The notes: generated by a model not told the origin, from the sequence alone. Positions 47,384 through 59,293 are shown, numbered from the stretch's first letter. The stretch: 64,000 nucleotides of DNA from Botrytis cinerea B05.10 (GCF_000143535.2 NC_037323.1:1054001-1118000), one strand, 5' to 3'. Program-made: numbers and translations.

Positions 47384-49548
47384 ATGGACCACTCATATAG
47401 TGGCTCCGGGCGAAGGCCCCCTCACATAACTGTTAATTCGGGCAGTGGTGGAGATCTGCTCAATTCATCTACTAGTTCTCCTTCTACTGCAGGAACTCCT
47501 GGTCAATCGAGGCAGTTGATCCCACCACCGCGACCACCGACTTCAGGTTCGCAACAGTCACGCATGGCTGCTCCTGAAGTATATAGCTCACCCGATGTGG
47601 CTCAGTCAAATGAGATGCTACTTCCCCCTTCGAGATCACGGCCTGCAGCGAACAACCAATCATCGTCATACTCTGACTATCCTTTACCTTCTCCCTCAGT
47701 ATCAGGGTTTTCATCACGCCGAACAAGTTGGAGCTCAGAGGCGGGAAGTCGAGACAGCCGAGCAGGGCCATTTGGCTCACCTTTTGATGATTCGAGAGCT
47801 TCTTCGAGGGCCGGCGATAGCGATGATGAGAACATCAACACACAAACTGTTTCCGAAAAATATAACATCATGCCATCTGCGGGGTTATTACTCTTCCCAG
47901 AAGATGTCGAGAAGGATGATTACCTTCACAACCCAGATCCAAGTGACAAGGACCTAGATAGATGCGATATATGGAATCGGAGAGGTCTTACAAACGTTGG
48001 AGGATTGGTGTTCATCGTCTTGGGCGTGCTGGCCTTGTTCGTTGCATATCCAGTTGTGTATGTTGTTTTTAATCAATCGCTGGTAAGACGTCTGCTAACA
48101 ATTGTCTAGTACATTTGTGAAAGACAAAATCGATCCGACTCATGGAGCTTGTGCGGCAGCAATAGATTGTTTATCAGATAAAGTTAGCCTTCTTAAAAAC
48201 GTGAGAACGGGTCTTATAGATCCGGATACTCCAGACTCCGTCAAGACTAAAACCGCTCACGATGGCACTAAATTGAAGCTTGTGGTAGGTTTCTTGAATC
48301 ATGGGGGATTTTGTTTAATGCTAAACGACATTAGTTTTCTGACGAATTCAATACCGATGGACGAACTTTCTACGACGGCGATGACCCATTCTTTCAAGCC
48401 GTGGATATCTGGTATGGTGCTACTCAGGATTTGGAATGGTACGATCCCGATGCTGTAACGACCGGAAACGGTACTCTAAACCTCAAATTCGACGCTTTTC
48501 AAAGTCACAACCTGAATTATCGCTCGGGGATGGTCCAATCGTGGAACAAGTTGTGCTTTAAGGGTGGTCGTGTGGAAGCTAGTATTTCATTGCCTGGTCG
48601 AGGAGATTGGCCTGGTTTCTGGCCCGGTTTCTGGAGTATGGGCAATCTGGGACGACCCGGGTACCAAGCTACCACAGAAGGAATGTGGCCCTACAGTTAC
48701 TGGGACAAATGCGATTACGGAATCACGGCAAATCAAAGTTCAACGGATGGTATCAGTTGGTTGCCTGGTATGAAGTTGCCAGCTTGTACGTGTAAGGGCC
48801 AAACGCACCCTTCAAGCGGCAATTCTCGATCAGCACCTGAAATCGATGGAATAGAAGGTAGTGTTGGCTTCATGACGGAGAACTGGGGAACAGCTACAGG
48901 TTCCGCATCTCAATCTTACCAGATTGCCCCATTCGACATATTCTATATGCCCGATTACAACTATGTTGAGGTTTATGACAACGAACAGAGTTCTGTAAAC
49001 GCCTATCGAGGTGGAAATTATCAACAAGCCATGTCTGCAGTGACTTGGCTCAACAATGATTGGTATGATGGCAACGGATATCAAACGTTTGGATTCGAAT
49101 ATACCCCTGGATCTGAGGGACAGGTGACATGGTTCGTTGGTGATCAGTACACTTGGAAAATGGATGCTCGTGCCTTGAGGCCAAACGGAAATATTGGCCA
49201 GCGAACGATGCCGGAAGAGCCTATGGCTGTTATCATGAATTTGGGAATGGGTACTAGTTTTTCCCAAGTTATGATGCCTAATTTGAACACTCTATTCCCC
49301 GCTACCATGCGTTTTGATTACCTCCGGATATATCAAGAAGAAGGGTCCGAATCAGTCACTTGCGACCCTGAGGGATACCCAACAACCGAATACATCGAAA
49401 AGTTCCCGAAGGCATATGTAAGTTCACTCATCACATTTCTCATTAGCTAAACGTGCCATGCTAATTGATCCAGAAAAATCAAAACTACACGTCTTGGTCA
49501 GATGCTGGCTACTCGTGGCCTACAAATTCTTTTGTCGACACTTGCTAA
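47384..49548 (+). CDS. KRE6: KRE6/SKN1-type beta-glucan synthesis protein (GH16)
   Basis: Type II membrane protein of the secretory pathway needed for cell-wall beta-1,6-glucan. Four exons, 47384-48057, 48110-48284, 48335-49417 and 49474-49548, give 668 residues. Residues 1-200 are a cytosolic, Ser/Pro-rich disordered tail. One membrane segment lies at about 205-228 (GGLVFIVLGVLALFVAYPVV), split by the first intron. The luminal GH16-like domain runs from about 285 (KLVFSDEFNTDGRTF) to 640 with the motif E-I-D-G-I-E at residues 452-457, the GH16 ExDxxE signature. Long aromatic stretches (PGFWPGFWSMGN, MWPYSYWDKCDYG) match the SKN1/KRE6 family. The last exon adds 24 residues ending SFVDTC. All introns are 50-56 nt, with CTAAC-like branch points. 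Confidence 0.96.
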
Positions 49549-50969
49549 AGACTCTTACTCTTCATTTCTTTCACAAACTTTTTGTATAAAGGACGTACTT
49601 TGCTTTGCAAAAGCGCAAAAGCGAATCATATACCCCTCGAGACGTGGCACGAATATTCACGCGCCAAAGGACATATAGAAGGCGGTCGGACATGGCGGCG
49701 CCTGGCGATTTCGATTCATCTTTTCTTTCACCGAATATTACAAAAGAGCGCGCGTTTTTGTTATTAATCTTGTTTTCTTCGCCTTCAAATACACAATTGC
49801 ATAGCGGCGTCGGCGTTTTATACTTTTCAGCATCAAGCACGTTTATTGATTTGCCTTTCTAGCTTCACACCAACTGTTGTTGGTTATGTTCAAAGTGCAT
49901 TTTGAAACCTTTGTGCTATCGCTGTTGTACAAAAATACCACTGGTTCACATTCTTCACGTTTTTAGTTTTCGGTTCAAGCTTTCGAGTTGATAGATGGAG
50001 TGACCTTCATAACTCGATTATTGTGTTTAATTTAGAAAGAGAGATAATGGAGCTCTAGATGGGTATCTTTACCAAAAAAAAACAAAAAAAATAGGCGGGG
50101 GAGGGGGGGAAGTTAGGGAGTGGAAGTGAGGATAAACGAATGAATGGATTGACTTTATTGACTAACTGACTTGACTGATTGGATTGGATCAATTGGTTTG
50201 GCTTGGCTGGCTTGGTCTTTGGTTTGATATTATATTTGATTGGATTTTGCAATGCGGGTGGGATCCTTTGATCGACTTTGATATGAATAGTTTGGAATGA
50301 CTGGGCTGAAGTTAGACGAATAGGTGTTTATGAGAAATTCAGAAGAGAGGTGGAAATTGAGGTTAAGAGTTTGAGGAGCGAGAAGTGGAAACCTTTAGAG
50401 GGTGTACCTATATACCAATACCAATACCAAATGTCATGATAGTAAAGATACCTCAATAATATTTCACTGGGCCTTTTCACGTGTTTCAACTACCATACTT
50501 CAGCTGTTATTTATGATTGCAATATTCGGAGGGTGGAAAGTCAAAACACGCAAACGGTAAATTTAAGAGACACAGAAGCACATCCTCTATATAAAATGAT
50601 CGCGATTGTTCTCGACAAATTTATAGTATGCCATATAAACAATATAGACAGCCAATTGGACTAACAATGCATCTACACAAAGACAAGTTTCTCCAAAGCT
50701 TCACACGACATAAGAAGTGTTTCTTTTTTTTGGAAGAAAAAAAAAGACAAGAACTTATATCACGTGCACCGGAGGGTCTCGATTGTCAATGCCAAGACTT
50801 GCTGGGGCAAATGCTCAGAACTTTTTTCCAATTGGGCGCTAAACCATTTTTGGGACGCTAAGATAATTCTAACCGAGAAATCGCACACTCTCAATATTCG
50901 TGAACTTTTCTCATTGAATTCTTCTGAACTTTTGAACCTCAACACCTAAAGAAGTCGACCACCGCCAAC
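49549..50969. other. 1.4-kb spacer, KRE6 to RPL3
   Basis: No supported gene. It contains an A-rich run at 50073-50090, and GACT/GATTGG-rich low-complexity sequence at 50150-50240. The final 200 bases are the presumed RPL3 promoter and leader. Confidence 0.45.
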
Positions 50970-52381
50970 ATGTCGCACCGTAAATTCGAAGCTCCCCGTC
51001 ACGGATCCCTTGCTTATCTCCCAAGAAAGAGAGCAAGCCGTCACCGCGGAAAGGTCAAGAGGTGAAGCATTTACCCCCCCAATTTCAGCATTTGCGATTT
51101 TTGAAGATTCTACGAATTTATCAATCTCCGTTTGCAAATTATTTTTTGAGGGAAATTTTCATTTGCTAACTTCTCAATTACGAACAGTTTCCCCAAGGAT
51201 GATAAGACCAAGCCAGTCCACCTTACTGCCACTCTTGGTTATAAGGCTGGTATGACTACCATTGTCCGCGACCTCGACCGTCCTGGTGCGAAGACACACA
51301 AGAAGGAGGTCGTTGAGGCAGTGACTGTCATTGAGACACCACCGGTACGAGCAACGCAGCCCGCTTGGCTTAAGCCAATGGCTAATATCTTTTTAGGTTA
51401 TCGTTGTTGGTCTAGTGGGTTACATTGAGACTCCTCGTGGTCTCAGATCCCTTACAACTGTCTGGGCCGAACATTTGAGCGACGAAGTTAAGCGCAGATT
51501 CTACAAGAACTGGTACAAGAGCAAGAAGAAGGCTTTCACCAAGTACGCCAAGAAGCACTCCGAGAACAGCGGATCTTCCATCACCCGTGAACTCGAGCGT
51601 ATCAAGAAGTACTGCACCGTCGTCCGTGTCCTCGCCCACACTCAAATCAGAAAGACTCCTCTCAAGCAAAAGAAGGCTCATTTGATGGAGATCCAAGTTA
51701 ACGGAGGTAGCGTCGCTGAGAAGGTTGACTTCGCCAGCGGTCTCTTCGAGAAGCCAGTTGAGATCAGCTCCATCTTCGAGCAAGATGAGATGATTGATGT
51801 CATCGCTGTCACCAAGGGTCACGGTTTCTCTGGTGTCACCAGCAGATGGGGAACCAAGAAGCTTCCTAGAAAGACACACAAGGGTCTCCGTAAGGTCGCC
51901 TGTATCGGTGCCTGGCATCCAGCCCACGTCCAATGGACTGTTGCCCGTGCTGGTCAAGATGGATACCATCATCGTACCTCTTGCAACCACAAGGTCTACC
52001 GTATCGGACGTGGTGACGACCCCAACAACGCCGCCACCGAGTTCGATGTCTCCAAGAAGGCCATCACCCCGTAAGTTTGAACAATCTACCAATTTCACTA
52101 TCACATTAACTAACACAACTTTTAGTATGGGTGGCTTTGTCAGATATGGTGAGGTCAAGAACGACTTCATCATGCTCAAGGGTTCCGTTCCAGGTGTTAA
52201 GAAGCGTGTCATGACTCTCAGAAAATCCATGTTCGTTCACACCTCAAGAAAGGCCTTGGAGAAGGTTGAGTTGAAATGGATCGATACATCCTCCAAGTTC
52301 GGACACGGTGCTTACCAAACCGCCGAGGAGAAGCACCAATTCTTGGGTACCCTCAAGAAGGACATTGCTCAATCCTCGTAA
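50970..52381 (+). CDS. RPL3: 60S ribosomal protein L3 (uL3)
   Basis: Core protein of the large ribosomal subunit near the peptidyl-transferase centre. Four exons, 50970-51061, 51188-51344, 51397-52070 and 52126-52381, give 392 residues (yeast 387). The start [20 protein letters not shown] is the family N-terminus. Later landmarks are [58 protein letters not shown] with the conserved histidine, and the tail [10 protein letters not shown]. The introns interrupt codon 31, residues 83/84 and codon 308. Codon use is strongly biased to C-ending codons (AAG, GTC, ATC) compared with neighbours, as expected for a highly expressed gene. Confidence 0.98.
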
Positions 52382-53129
52382 ATTTAAAAATTGGTTTCGC
52401 ATTTCGGGTTTCTTACGTTTCGATAGGTGTAGTCGGTGGGGGTATCATATGTGCAATAAAGCAGTCCATGATTACCTATGGATATACTAGCATTCCATCA
52501 ATGAAGAAATGTCAATGATATCCAATAATTTCAATAATGATTCAACTTTTGATAATGTTTTGGTGAGCCCAGCCAAGTGTGAGAACCACCTGGTGAACTG
52601 AGATTTCTGATACAGGCAATGTTGGTTTCAACATGGTGAAAGACTTTGACAAGCTGTTCATCAAAATCATATTTACGGCTAACATTTGACGGACCTTGTT
52701 TTCGACCTCTTGGCCCCTTTTTCCCTTGTCTTTTCCAACAAATTTTAATAGACCTTTCACTGAGACCTTGGGAGCAATTTAAGAGTTGGCTTTATTAGCA
52801 ATCTTTTGCATCAAACTTTCTACAATTCAGTTTTATATAAATTCTCTATGCAAGATAGTTGATATTGTTTTGCATTCGTCAATCTATCTCAAGTAAAATT
52901 CTCTTCTTTTTTTTTCACCCTTCTCGCCCATCTTCTCTCTACCTTTCTTCAGTTGTACAATCGTCATCCCATCAAACACCCCTGCAGATAGAATCTCAAG
53001 TTGCACAAACAAGAAAAAGAGAGATTCCCCATTACCCCACGTCACCGAAGTCACACAACATCCTCTGGTCCTTCCTTAACCCCTCTCTTCTTTGCTTTCT
53101 TTACTGGTTTCACTACATTGTTGATATCA
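52382..53129. other. Spacer, RPL3 to small genes
   Basis: Presumed RPL3 3' UTR followed by a CT-rich stretch with T-runs (about 52900-53100), which looks like a promoter and leader region. No RNA gene or repeat element seen. Confidence 0.45.
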
Positions 53130-53540
53130 ATGGGTGCACTTTCCGCCGTCCTTGCCATCCCTTATCGAAGCATTAAGGAATCTATTGAAAGAAGTCGCAA
53201 GCAGAAGAACAAAAATAAACAAGCAAATAAACAAACAAAATCTGCACCAGGAAGTCGCACACCCAGTATTTATCGTGAGAAAGGAGGCAGAACACAGAGA
53301 AAAGAGAGATTAGAAGCAAGAGTTAGCCCGGAAAAAGGAAGATCGCAATCATTAGGTTATCTACCATCGTTCGAAACGCCTCCGGCAGAATTGGAGGCAG
53401 ACTTGGGCAAGGGGTTAAACAAGGGAAAGGGAAAGGAAATCGAAGGGGCGTCGCTGCAGAAATTGTCGACGGGGTTAAAGACGACGGCGCAGAGAGACTT
53501 TGCGCTGGAATCTACACAGCAGGTAGAGGTCATTTCGTAG
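53130..53540 (+). CDS. Hypothetical small basic protein
   Basis: Not recognised. From the first in-frame ATG at 53130 the frame encodes 136 residues: a short hydrophobic N-terminus (MGALSAVLAIPYRSIKESI), then a Lys/Gln/Asn-rich segment and a Ser/Gly/Lys-rich disordered remainder (KGLNKGKGKEIEG). The open frame continues upstream to 53001 from a TTG, with another hydrophobic stretch, so an upstream spliced exon is possible. It lies in tandem between RPL3 and the next small gene, only 215 bp from the latter's start. It could also be part of a transcribed leader rather than a protein. Confidence 0.4.
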   Translation: MGALSAVLAIPYRSIKESIERSRKQKNKNKQANKQTKSAPGSRTPSIYREKGGRTQRKERLEARVSPEKGRSQSLGYLPSFETPPAELEADLGKGLNKGKGKEIEGASLQKLSTGLKTTAQRDFALESTQQVEVIS

Positions 53541-53755
53541 ACGGAAAGATCAAGCTTGCACTTCCTTTTGCTTTGTTTTCTCGACAAGAACGAATTGGAA
53601 AGGCTGGGTTTGAGAGGAGATCTAGAATTGAGCGGCATTTCTTGCACAGCTCTGCGATCTTCAAAACATCAAAGGACAATAAAAGTTTGGAGGATATAAA
53701 TATAAATACACGACCACGAGTACTTTTCGAACGAACGAACAACTACACAGACAAA

Positions 53756-54306
53756 ATGGGATCAGATGAAGATTACATGGCGTTCCTCGATAAGGCAAAC
53801 GAGGATCCCAGCGCTGGCACATCAAAAGCTACGAGCAATAATAAAAAGGCCGAATTCAAGACGATGGATGATGATGTGGATGTACCTAGCGTGTTGGTTA
53901 GAGCAACCAAGGATGCGTGGTATACCAGCGATGCCGATGAACCTTTTGTTGTTGTGGCGCTGAAATGTGAAGGAGGAATGCCGAATGAAGGTTTGTTCTT
54001 CGTTCTTTATTGAGAAGTTTGGGAATTCATTGGTATATGTACTAACGAAAAGTAGAAACATTCGCGAAACTCATAGCTCATCCTGCTCCCGCAGACGCGG
54101 CGGAAGAAATCCAGATCATGGATATCGGGGAGTGGGATCCCCAGGGGCAATATAAACAGATTGTGCAGGCAGTGAGAGATGCTAGTAAGGGGAGTGATGT
54201 GAGGGTTTATAGGGTATCAGGGGAGGGAGCGAGAGTTGAGTATTGGGTTGTGGGGGTTGAGGGGGGGAGATTGGTTGGAGCGAAGGCATTGAGTGTGGAG
54301 AGTTAG
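53756..54306 (+). CDS. Conserved-looking small acidic protein
   Basis: Two exons, 53756-53990 and 54056-54306, joined at a phase-1 intron of 65 nt (GTTTGT donor, an ACTAAC branch point at about 54041, a TAG acceptor), give 161 residues. It starts MGSDEDYMAFLDKAN with an acidic, disordered N-terminus. From about residue 40 comes a compact alpha/beta-looking domain (VPSVLVRATKDAWYTSD, PFVVVALKC, EETFAKLIAHP, DVRVYRVSGEGARVEYWVVG). No signal peptide or membrane segment. I do not recognise a named family. The splice is well supported because both halves are charged, domain-like and in phase. Confidence 0.72.
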
Positions 54307-55616
54307 GGGGCTGTGAGAGGGAGAGGAGAGGGAAAGATTGTTTATACCTGGCGTTTCTTGACTTTTGGCTCTTGAGGAGGAATATTGGAGGATTTGGGTA
54401 CATGATATAATGATGATGAATTGAATGAACTGAAAGTTGAATGGAGCTTTGTGATATGAGATGAGATGAGTTGTGATTTATCTTTCAGTAAGGAAATACA
54501 GATATGCATACCTAGATACTCTTTGTCGAGTGACATTGAGAATCTAGCCCGGAATAAATACACGGTGCATTCTGCTTTTCAAAAAGCTTTTGGGAAGATA
54601 CTTTCAACCGGTTTTTTTTAAATGTCTTTATTTTATTTGTACATTATTCTTATCGGTCTCCAACCTATTTATCTGTTTTAGAATCTGCCATTTAGGTTCT
54701 TCTTTACTTCCCTCTCTCTTTCCCTCTCTCTTCATCGTCTTCCACTACCTAACACCTTTAAGAAACAAGTAACGGATGTACAATGAAGCCAACCTTTCCA
54801 CCGCCCCTCCCCTCCCCTCCCCCCTCCCAGATATAACATATTTTCAACCGTCCAGATCCATTCGATAGATGGTTCGTCTCCCAATATCGCTCCTTCTTTC
54901 CTCTTATGGTCCTTTTATTTCGCAGTGTCGTACCGTCATGTATGTGTATTCAAAAATGGTCCTCAATATTCTCTGGCGCTCAAGATCGTTCTTGTCAATT
55001 TGTGGTTGGGTATAGTATAGATGGGTTGGCGATGCTTTTCTATGGTTTGTATTGCATGCAGTCTGTGTCTGGTGTTTGAGAGGGTGCTCAATGTTTAGAG
55101 ATGTTTGAAGTCTGCGATCTTTGGGGTGATTTGATGATGGGAAGGCTTGGATTCGAGGATTGTTGATCTGTGGTTGTGTTGAGACTAGAGGAAATGGAAA
55201 CAATATTGGGGGCGCCTGTGTCGGCACAGGAGGGGAGGCGATGATTCTGCTTTCCTTCGCAGATGTTCTGATTTGGTTCATGTCGCTCTGTTGATAAGCG
55301 ACGTGGTCCTTGGGATTTCGTAGGTATGCGTGAACCTCATATCTAATCCTGCCTTTGCTTTGTGGATAGATGGATATCGGGTTGGTTCTCATTCCGACTT
55401 GGATCGTTGCTTGTATGACAGAGTGAAGTGGCTCTGACTGCAAACCACGGTACTGGCTTGCGTGTCGAGCGATTAATAGCTCAAAGCTTTACAATTCTAG
55501 TTCTCGCAGGACATCTACAGTATTGCGACAAGTATCACAGCCTAGGTGCGGATATCTCTGCGGTCGATGAGGTGGTGATGTATCTCACGAGTATGCGCAA
55601 GCTCCTCGACATCTCC
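54307..55616. other. Spacer with an open minus-strand frame
   Basis: 54307-54900 shows no gene; a C-rich run lies at 54800-54830. On the minus strand, 54904-55443 is open for about 180 codons from a TTG and may be a second exon of the gene ending at 55617 (see that entry). If not spliced in, it is probably non-coding. Confidence 0.4.
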
Positions 55617-56240
55617 TCAAATTACAAATGTCGCAGCCATCGCCATCCTCGTCAGTTCATTAAAGCGGTAGCCATCCAATACATCCCCGACATAAATCAA
55701 TGGAGGGTGGCCCAAACAGCGCTCACAGCTCACATTCAAACTCCACACCATCCACATTGCCGCTGCATAAGCACAATTCGCTATCCTCTGCGCCTCGCTC
55801 CATTGCCGTGCTATATACCAATGACTGGGTAGTTCCCAGATATTCAAATACGCAACCATTGAATGACTTAAACGACGAGGGTCGTGCCCTGGGGGTGCGA
55901 ACGGGAGTCGTGTGACTTGGAAGGCGAAGGATAAAAAAGAATGGAGGAGCACCCACGGTTGCATGTTCTGGTAGACGTCTGGGTGTTGTGCTTTGAGCAG
56001 CAGCCATCCATTCCAGATTTCATCAACAAGTTCGAATCTGAAGCCGAGATCGGCGAGGGTCCCGGGGTCTTCGTACCGGCCGCAGTCGCAGGGGGTGTAG
56101 GCTGGAGGAGGAGTGTTGGGAGGTGATACATCCCAGGCGTGTAGCTCGTTGGGGATGTCCGGTACGGCGGGCTGGGGGTGGTAGATAGGGAGAGGTTCAA
56201 CCGGGACGTCCTCCGGAATGGGCTCGCCTACTCCACTCAT
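55617..56240 (-). CDS. Hypothetical protein, Pro-rich N-terminus, uncertain 3' end
   Basis: The single-exon reading gives 207 residues from the ATG at 56240. Residues 1-55 are Pro-rich with a PPPAYTP motif. Residues 60-195 are helical and Trp-rich (FELVDEIWNGWLLLKAQHP, AAMWMVWSLNVSCERC). I do not recognise a family. The stop TGA at 55617-55619 may not be the real end. A GTAATT donor at 55625 and a TTTGCAG acceptor ending at 55438 would give exons 55626-56240 and 54904-55437, in phase, for 382 residues. Alternatively the frame directly after the TGA continues for 24 coding-like codons to a TAG at 55542-55544. The 5' leader holds long CAT and CATA repeats (minus-strand sense). No signal peptide or membrane segment. 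Confidence 0.5.
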   Translation of the reverse strand: MSGVGEPIPEDVPVEPLPIYHPQPAVPDIPNELHAWDVSPPNTPPPAYTPCDCGRYEDPGTLADLGFRFELVDEIWNGWLLLKAQHPDVYQNMQPWVLLHSFLSFAFQVTRLPFAPPGHDPRRLSHSMVAYLNIWELPSHWYIARQWSEAQRIANCAYAAAMWMVWSLNVSCERCLGHPPLIYVGDVLDGYRFNELTRMAMAATFVI

Positions 56241-56330
56241 TTCTTTTTCTTTCGGTTTCGAGATGAAGATTCGAAGGGGGTGGAATTCTCTTCGGCTCCG
56301 TTATGCCGAAATTTTGTTGTTGGTTGTGTG

Positions 56331-56362
56331 TATGTATGTATGTATGTATGTATGTATGTATG
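56331..56362. repeat. (TATG)8 microsatellite
   Basis: Eight perfect TATG units, 90 bases upstream of the ATG of the hypothetical minus-strand gene, so probably in its leader or core promoter. Confidence 0.95.
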
Positions 56363-56380
56363 ATTGTTCAGATGAAGGAT

Positions 56381-56434
<54 letters not shown>
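56381..56434. repeat. (ATG)18 trinucleotide microsatellite
   Basis: Eighteen perfect ATG units on the plus strand (CAT on the minus strand), 18 bases after the (TATG)8 array. On the transcribed strand of the neighbouring gene this reads CAT repeats, so it does not create upstream start codons there. Confidence 0.95.
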
Positions 56435-56436
<2 letters not shown>

Positions 56437-56807
56437 TTGGATGGTGTTAGGTGTCTCGAAAGTGCTACGTATTCGAGACAGGTCAGTTCTCCCTATCGGG
56501 TTGTATTTCGAGTTTACATGAATGTCAAAGATGGGGTATGCGATATAGAGATGAAGGAGTAAATCGAATGGGTAGAGAGAGATTTACACTTACTTATTGA
56601 GGTACCCGATGTATAAATGAATGAAGATGTCAAACGGGTGGGGAAATTTATACTTGTGTGTGAGAAATCCAATGTAGAAAGGAGCAAATAGATGGAGCTT
56701 CTGAGAAATGATTTTTTTTTTTTTTATATGTTCGTGGAAAAAAGGCGAGGCGTTCTTCAAGTCGTTGGGGGCTGTTTTTATTGGGTCGAGCCTGCCGTCT
56801 GGTCTGG

Positions 56808-56849
56808 TGTCTAGTCGGTGTCTAGTCGATGTCTAGTCGATGTCTAGTA
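56808..56849. repeat. 11-bp minisatellite, TGTCTAGTCGA x 3.8
   Basis: Units at 56808, 56819, 56830 and 56841. Unit 1 ends CGG, units 2 and 3 are identical, and the fourth is partial. Confidence 0.95.
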
Positions 56850-56890
56850 TCTCTTGGCCAGGCACATTACCAGAATTTGAAGCTTTTGGG

Positions 56891-56940
56891 AGCTGTTTAG
56901 AGCTGTGTAGAGCTGTTTAGAGCTGCTTAGAGCTACGAAG
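56891..56940. repeat. 10-bp minisatellite, AGCTGTTTAG x 5
   Basis: Five consecutive 10-base units, AGCTGTTTAG with one to four changes per unit (the last is AGCTACGAAG). Degenerate copies recur at 57026-57050 (AGCTGTTAGG, AGCTGTTCAG). Confidence 0.95.
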
Positions 56941-57286
56941 TAGTGGGGGGGGTCTACACTGATGATTCTAATATTTCTTAGTTTTCGTTATATATAATTT
57001 TGAGAAGCACATGATTGTAAGTTAAAGCTGTTAGGAGCTGTTCAGAGGTACAAAGTAGTAAAGGATCTACATGAATGAATTTTGGAAGAAGAAAATATCA
57101 CATCATTTTGATTATTTTGATTAAAAAGAGCTATCAATTTATTTACTTGGCGGAAGTCGATGTCCAAGTCGATCTCCAATTCTATATTTCCCAGTCCTCG
57201 TCATAAATTCGTCTATTAACCCCATATGAATTCCCTTTCGTAAGTAAAGTACTCCCCTGCCAGCAATCTACTCGCAAACTCCCAAA

Positions 57287-59293
57287 CTAGGCAGCACCAC
57301 CCATCGATGCTTTTCCTTTCAAATTCTTCCACGGCCAGTGACTTCCCAAAGCCACAAACATTGCGATTCCGCAACAGGTAATCGCTAGCGCATATGTAAC
57401 TTTTAGTCCCTGTAAATAACTCTCTATGATGCCCTCGATCAACTCTCCCTCTTTTCCAAACACATTTCTCAATTCGCTAACCCCTACCGATAAGACTCGG
57501 GCTGGAGATACCGAAGGTGCGTAGTGCGGAAGAACGTGCAAGATACGGTTTGCGAATGCGGCTTCGGCGATGGAGATGAAGAATGCACCACCGATGGTTT
57601 GGAGGAACAACACCATGGCTGTCGCGGAAGAGAGATCGGCTTGGGACACGGTGGCTTGGGCCGAGATGACGGGGATTTGGAAAACGAATCCGGTGGAGAG
57701 ACCCGCGAGAGCTTGGTAGCCTATCCATTGTGCGGAGCTGGAATCGATGCCGAGTGTGTAGAGGAGCCCGCAACCTATTGTTGCGCCGGCTGCGCCGATA
57801 ATCATGAATGGAACGCTGGGAGAGTGTGTTAGTATGGTTACGACTTTAATAAGTTAGTGTGCTGAAGGGAAACTTACAAATAGCCAAATGCAGATATCAA
57901 TCCTCCAGAAACAATGGTTGCGATAGTAGTACCGATAATCATAGGCAGATTTCGCACACCAGATTGAGAAGCCGAAACTCCAGAGACGACTTGGAAGTAA
58001 TAGGGTAGATAGTACAGTAAAAGGAACCATCCACCGCAGAGAAAGAATACATATACCATTCCTATAGAGACTGTACGCTCTTTCAACAAACGACCGACAA
58101 TGATTCCACGCTCGCCTTGGAAATATTGGATTACAATAAAGAGGGTGAGGAGAAGAACGAAACCGACGAGAGTACCGATGACATCGGCAGATTTCCAGGC
58201 TTTCGTCTGGCCACCCCATTGAAGAGCCAGGAAGAAACAGACGAGACTGGCCATGATTGTAAATGTTCCAGGGAAATCCATTTGTAGGATTTTCTCCTTA
58301 AGGGTGGCAGGAGTTGGTACTGCATTTTTAGGTGTAGTAAACACTAGAAATTCGATGTATTAGTACATGGATTGTTCGTAACATAAAGTATGGAGAACTA
58401 ATCAAATACTCACAAAATAAGATGATAGCCCCTGCGAGTCCACCAATTGGCAAATTAATGTAGAAACACCAACGCCATGTCAACTTATCTGCAAAGACAC
58501 CTCCAAGAAGTGGCCCTACTACAGATGCCACTCCATAAGATGCACCTAAAATACCTGTATAAGCTGCGCGCTGGGATGGAGGTGCTGCGAATGCTATGAT
58601 TGTATATGCTCCCGAGGCAATTCCAGCGCCACCAAGTCCAGCAATGGCTCGGCCTACTATCAACGCGGTACTATTTGGAGCGACACCTGTGAGTTTTCAA
58701 AATTAGTGTTTGTGTTATACTTCGGAATTTGAGACAACGTACCGCAAATCAAACTCCCGAGTTCGAAGATGAATATGGCAGTGAGGAAGGTTATCTTTAG
58801 TGGAAAATATTTGTAGGCCTTTCCCCATGTTGATTGAAAGGAACCGACTGTGAGAAAAAATGCAGAACCATACCAGCCGACAAGGTCTAAGCCGTGGAAC
58901 TGGTCGGTGATTTTTGGAATTGCTGTAGCCTGGAATTGTGTTAGCTATAAACCCGACTGTATGGTGATGTATTGTGAACTCTGGTCGCAAAGCAAAAGGG
59001 GGAGAAGATATGCATACCACAATCGTCATGTCCAGAGAGACAAGAAAGATACTGAGTGATAAAGCAATCACTATCATCACCATTGCGAGAGCATTTGGAT
59101 ACTCCACACCATCTTCCCCCTGGCCATTGTTCTTTACCTCTCCACTTTCTAAATCTGCACCATCTGTGCTGTTCTTTTTATCTCTCGATATCGAATTGCT
59201 AATCGAAGGTGCAGTACTCTTTTCAAATTCGGTATCAGAGACTAATGTCGTTGGCCTTGAGGTTCCCATCTTTGTTTGGCCGTCTTGAGACAT
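57287..59293 (-). CDS. MFS multidrug transporter, DHA2 (14 TM)
   Basis: Proton antiporter of the DHA2 family that exports toxic compounds. Five exons join in phase: 59018-59293, 58743-58929, 58414-58686, 57878-58343 and 57287-57815, giving 576 residues. Residues 1-65 are a charged cytosolic tail; the helices then start at [20 protein letters not shown], the DHA2 helix-1 motif, which is split by the first intron. Further signatures are [29 protein letters not shown], the antiporter motif C ([15 protein letters not shown]) and [15 protein letters not shown]. The last exon carries helices 11-14 and a short tail. Fungal relatives include toxin exporters and azole-efflux pumps; the substrate here is unknown. 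No biosynthetic genes are nearby. Confidence 0.94.

Larger units (their letters stand above)
56241..57286. other. Repeat-rich spacer
   Basis: Lies between the hypothetical gene's start codon and the 3' end of the DHA2 transporter. It holds four tandem arrays (listed separately) within 620 bp, and a T-run of 15 at 56711-56725. No gene is supported; the frames open across the trinucleotide repeat are trivially open. Confidence 0.55.

Noticed and set aside
51412..52230. Long minus-strand open frame (272 codons) opposite RPL3
   Set aside because: It is the antisense shadow of a highly expressed gene with strong C-ending codon bias, which removes stops on the other strand. There is no domain and no promoter of its own.
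56303..56521. Poly-Met frame across the (ATG)18 repeat
   Set aside because: A trinucleotide repeat is open in all three frames; it has no coding meaning.
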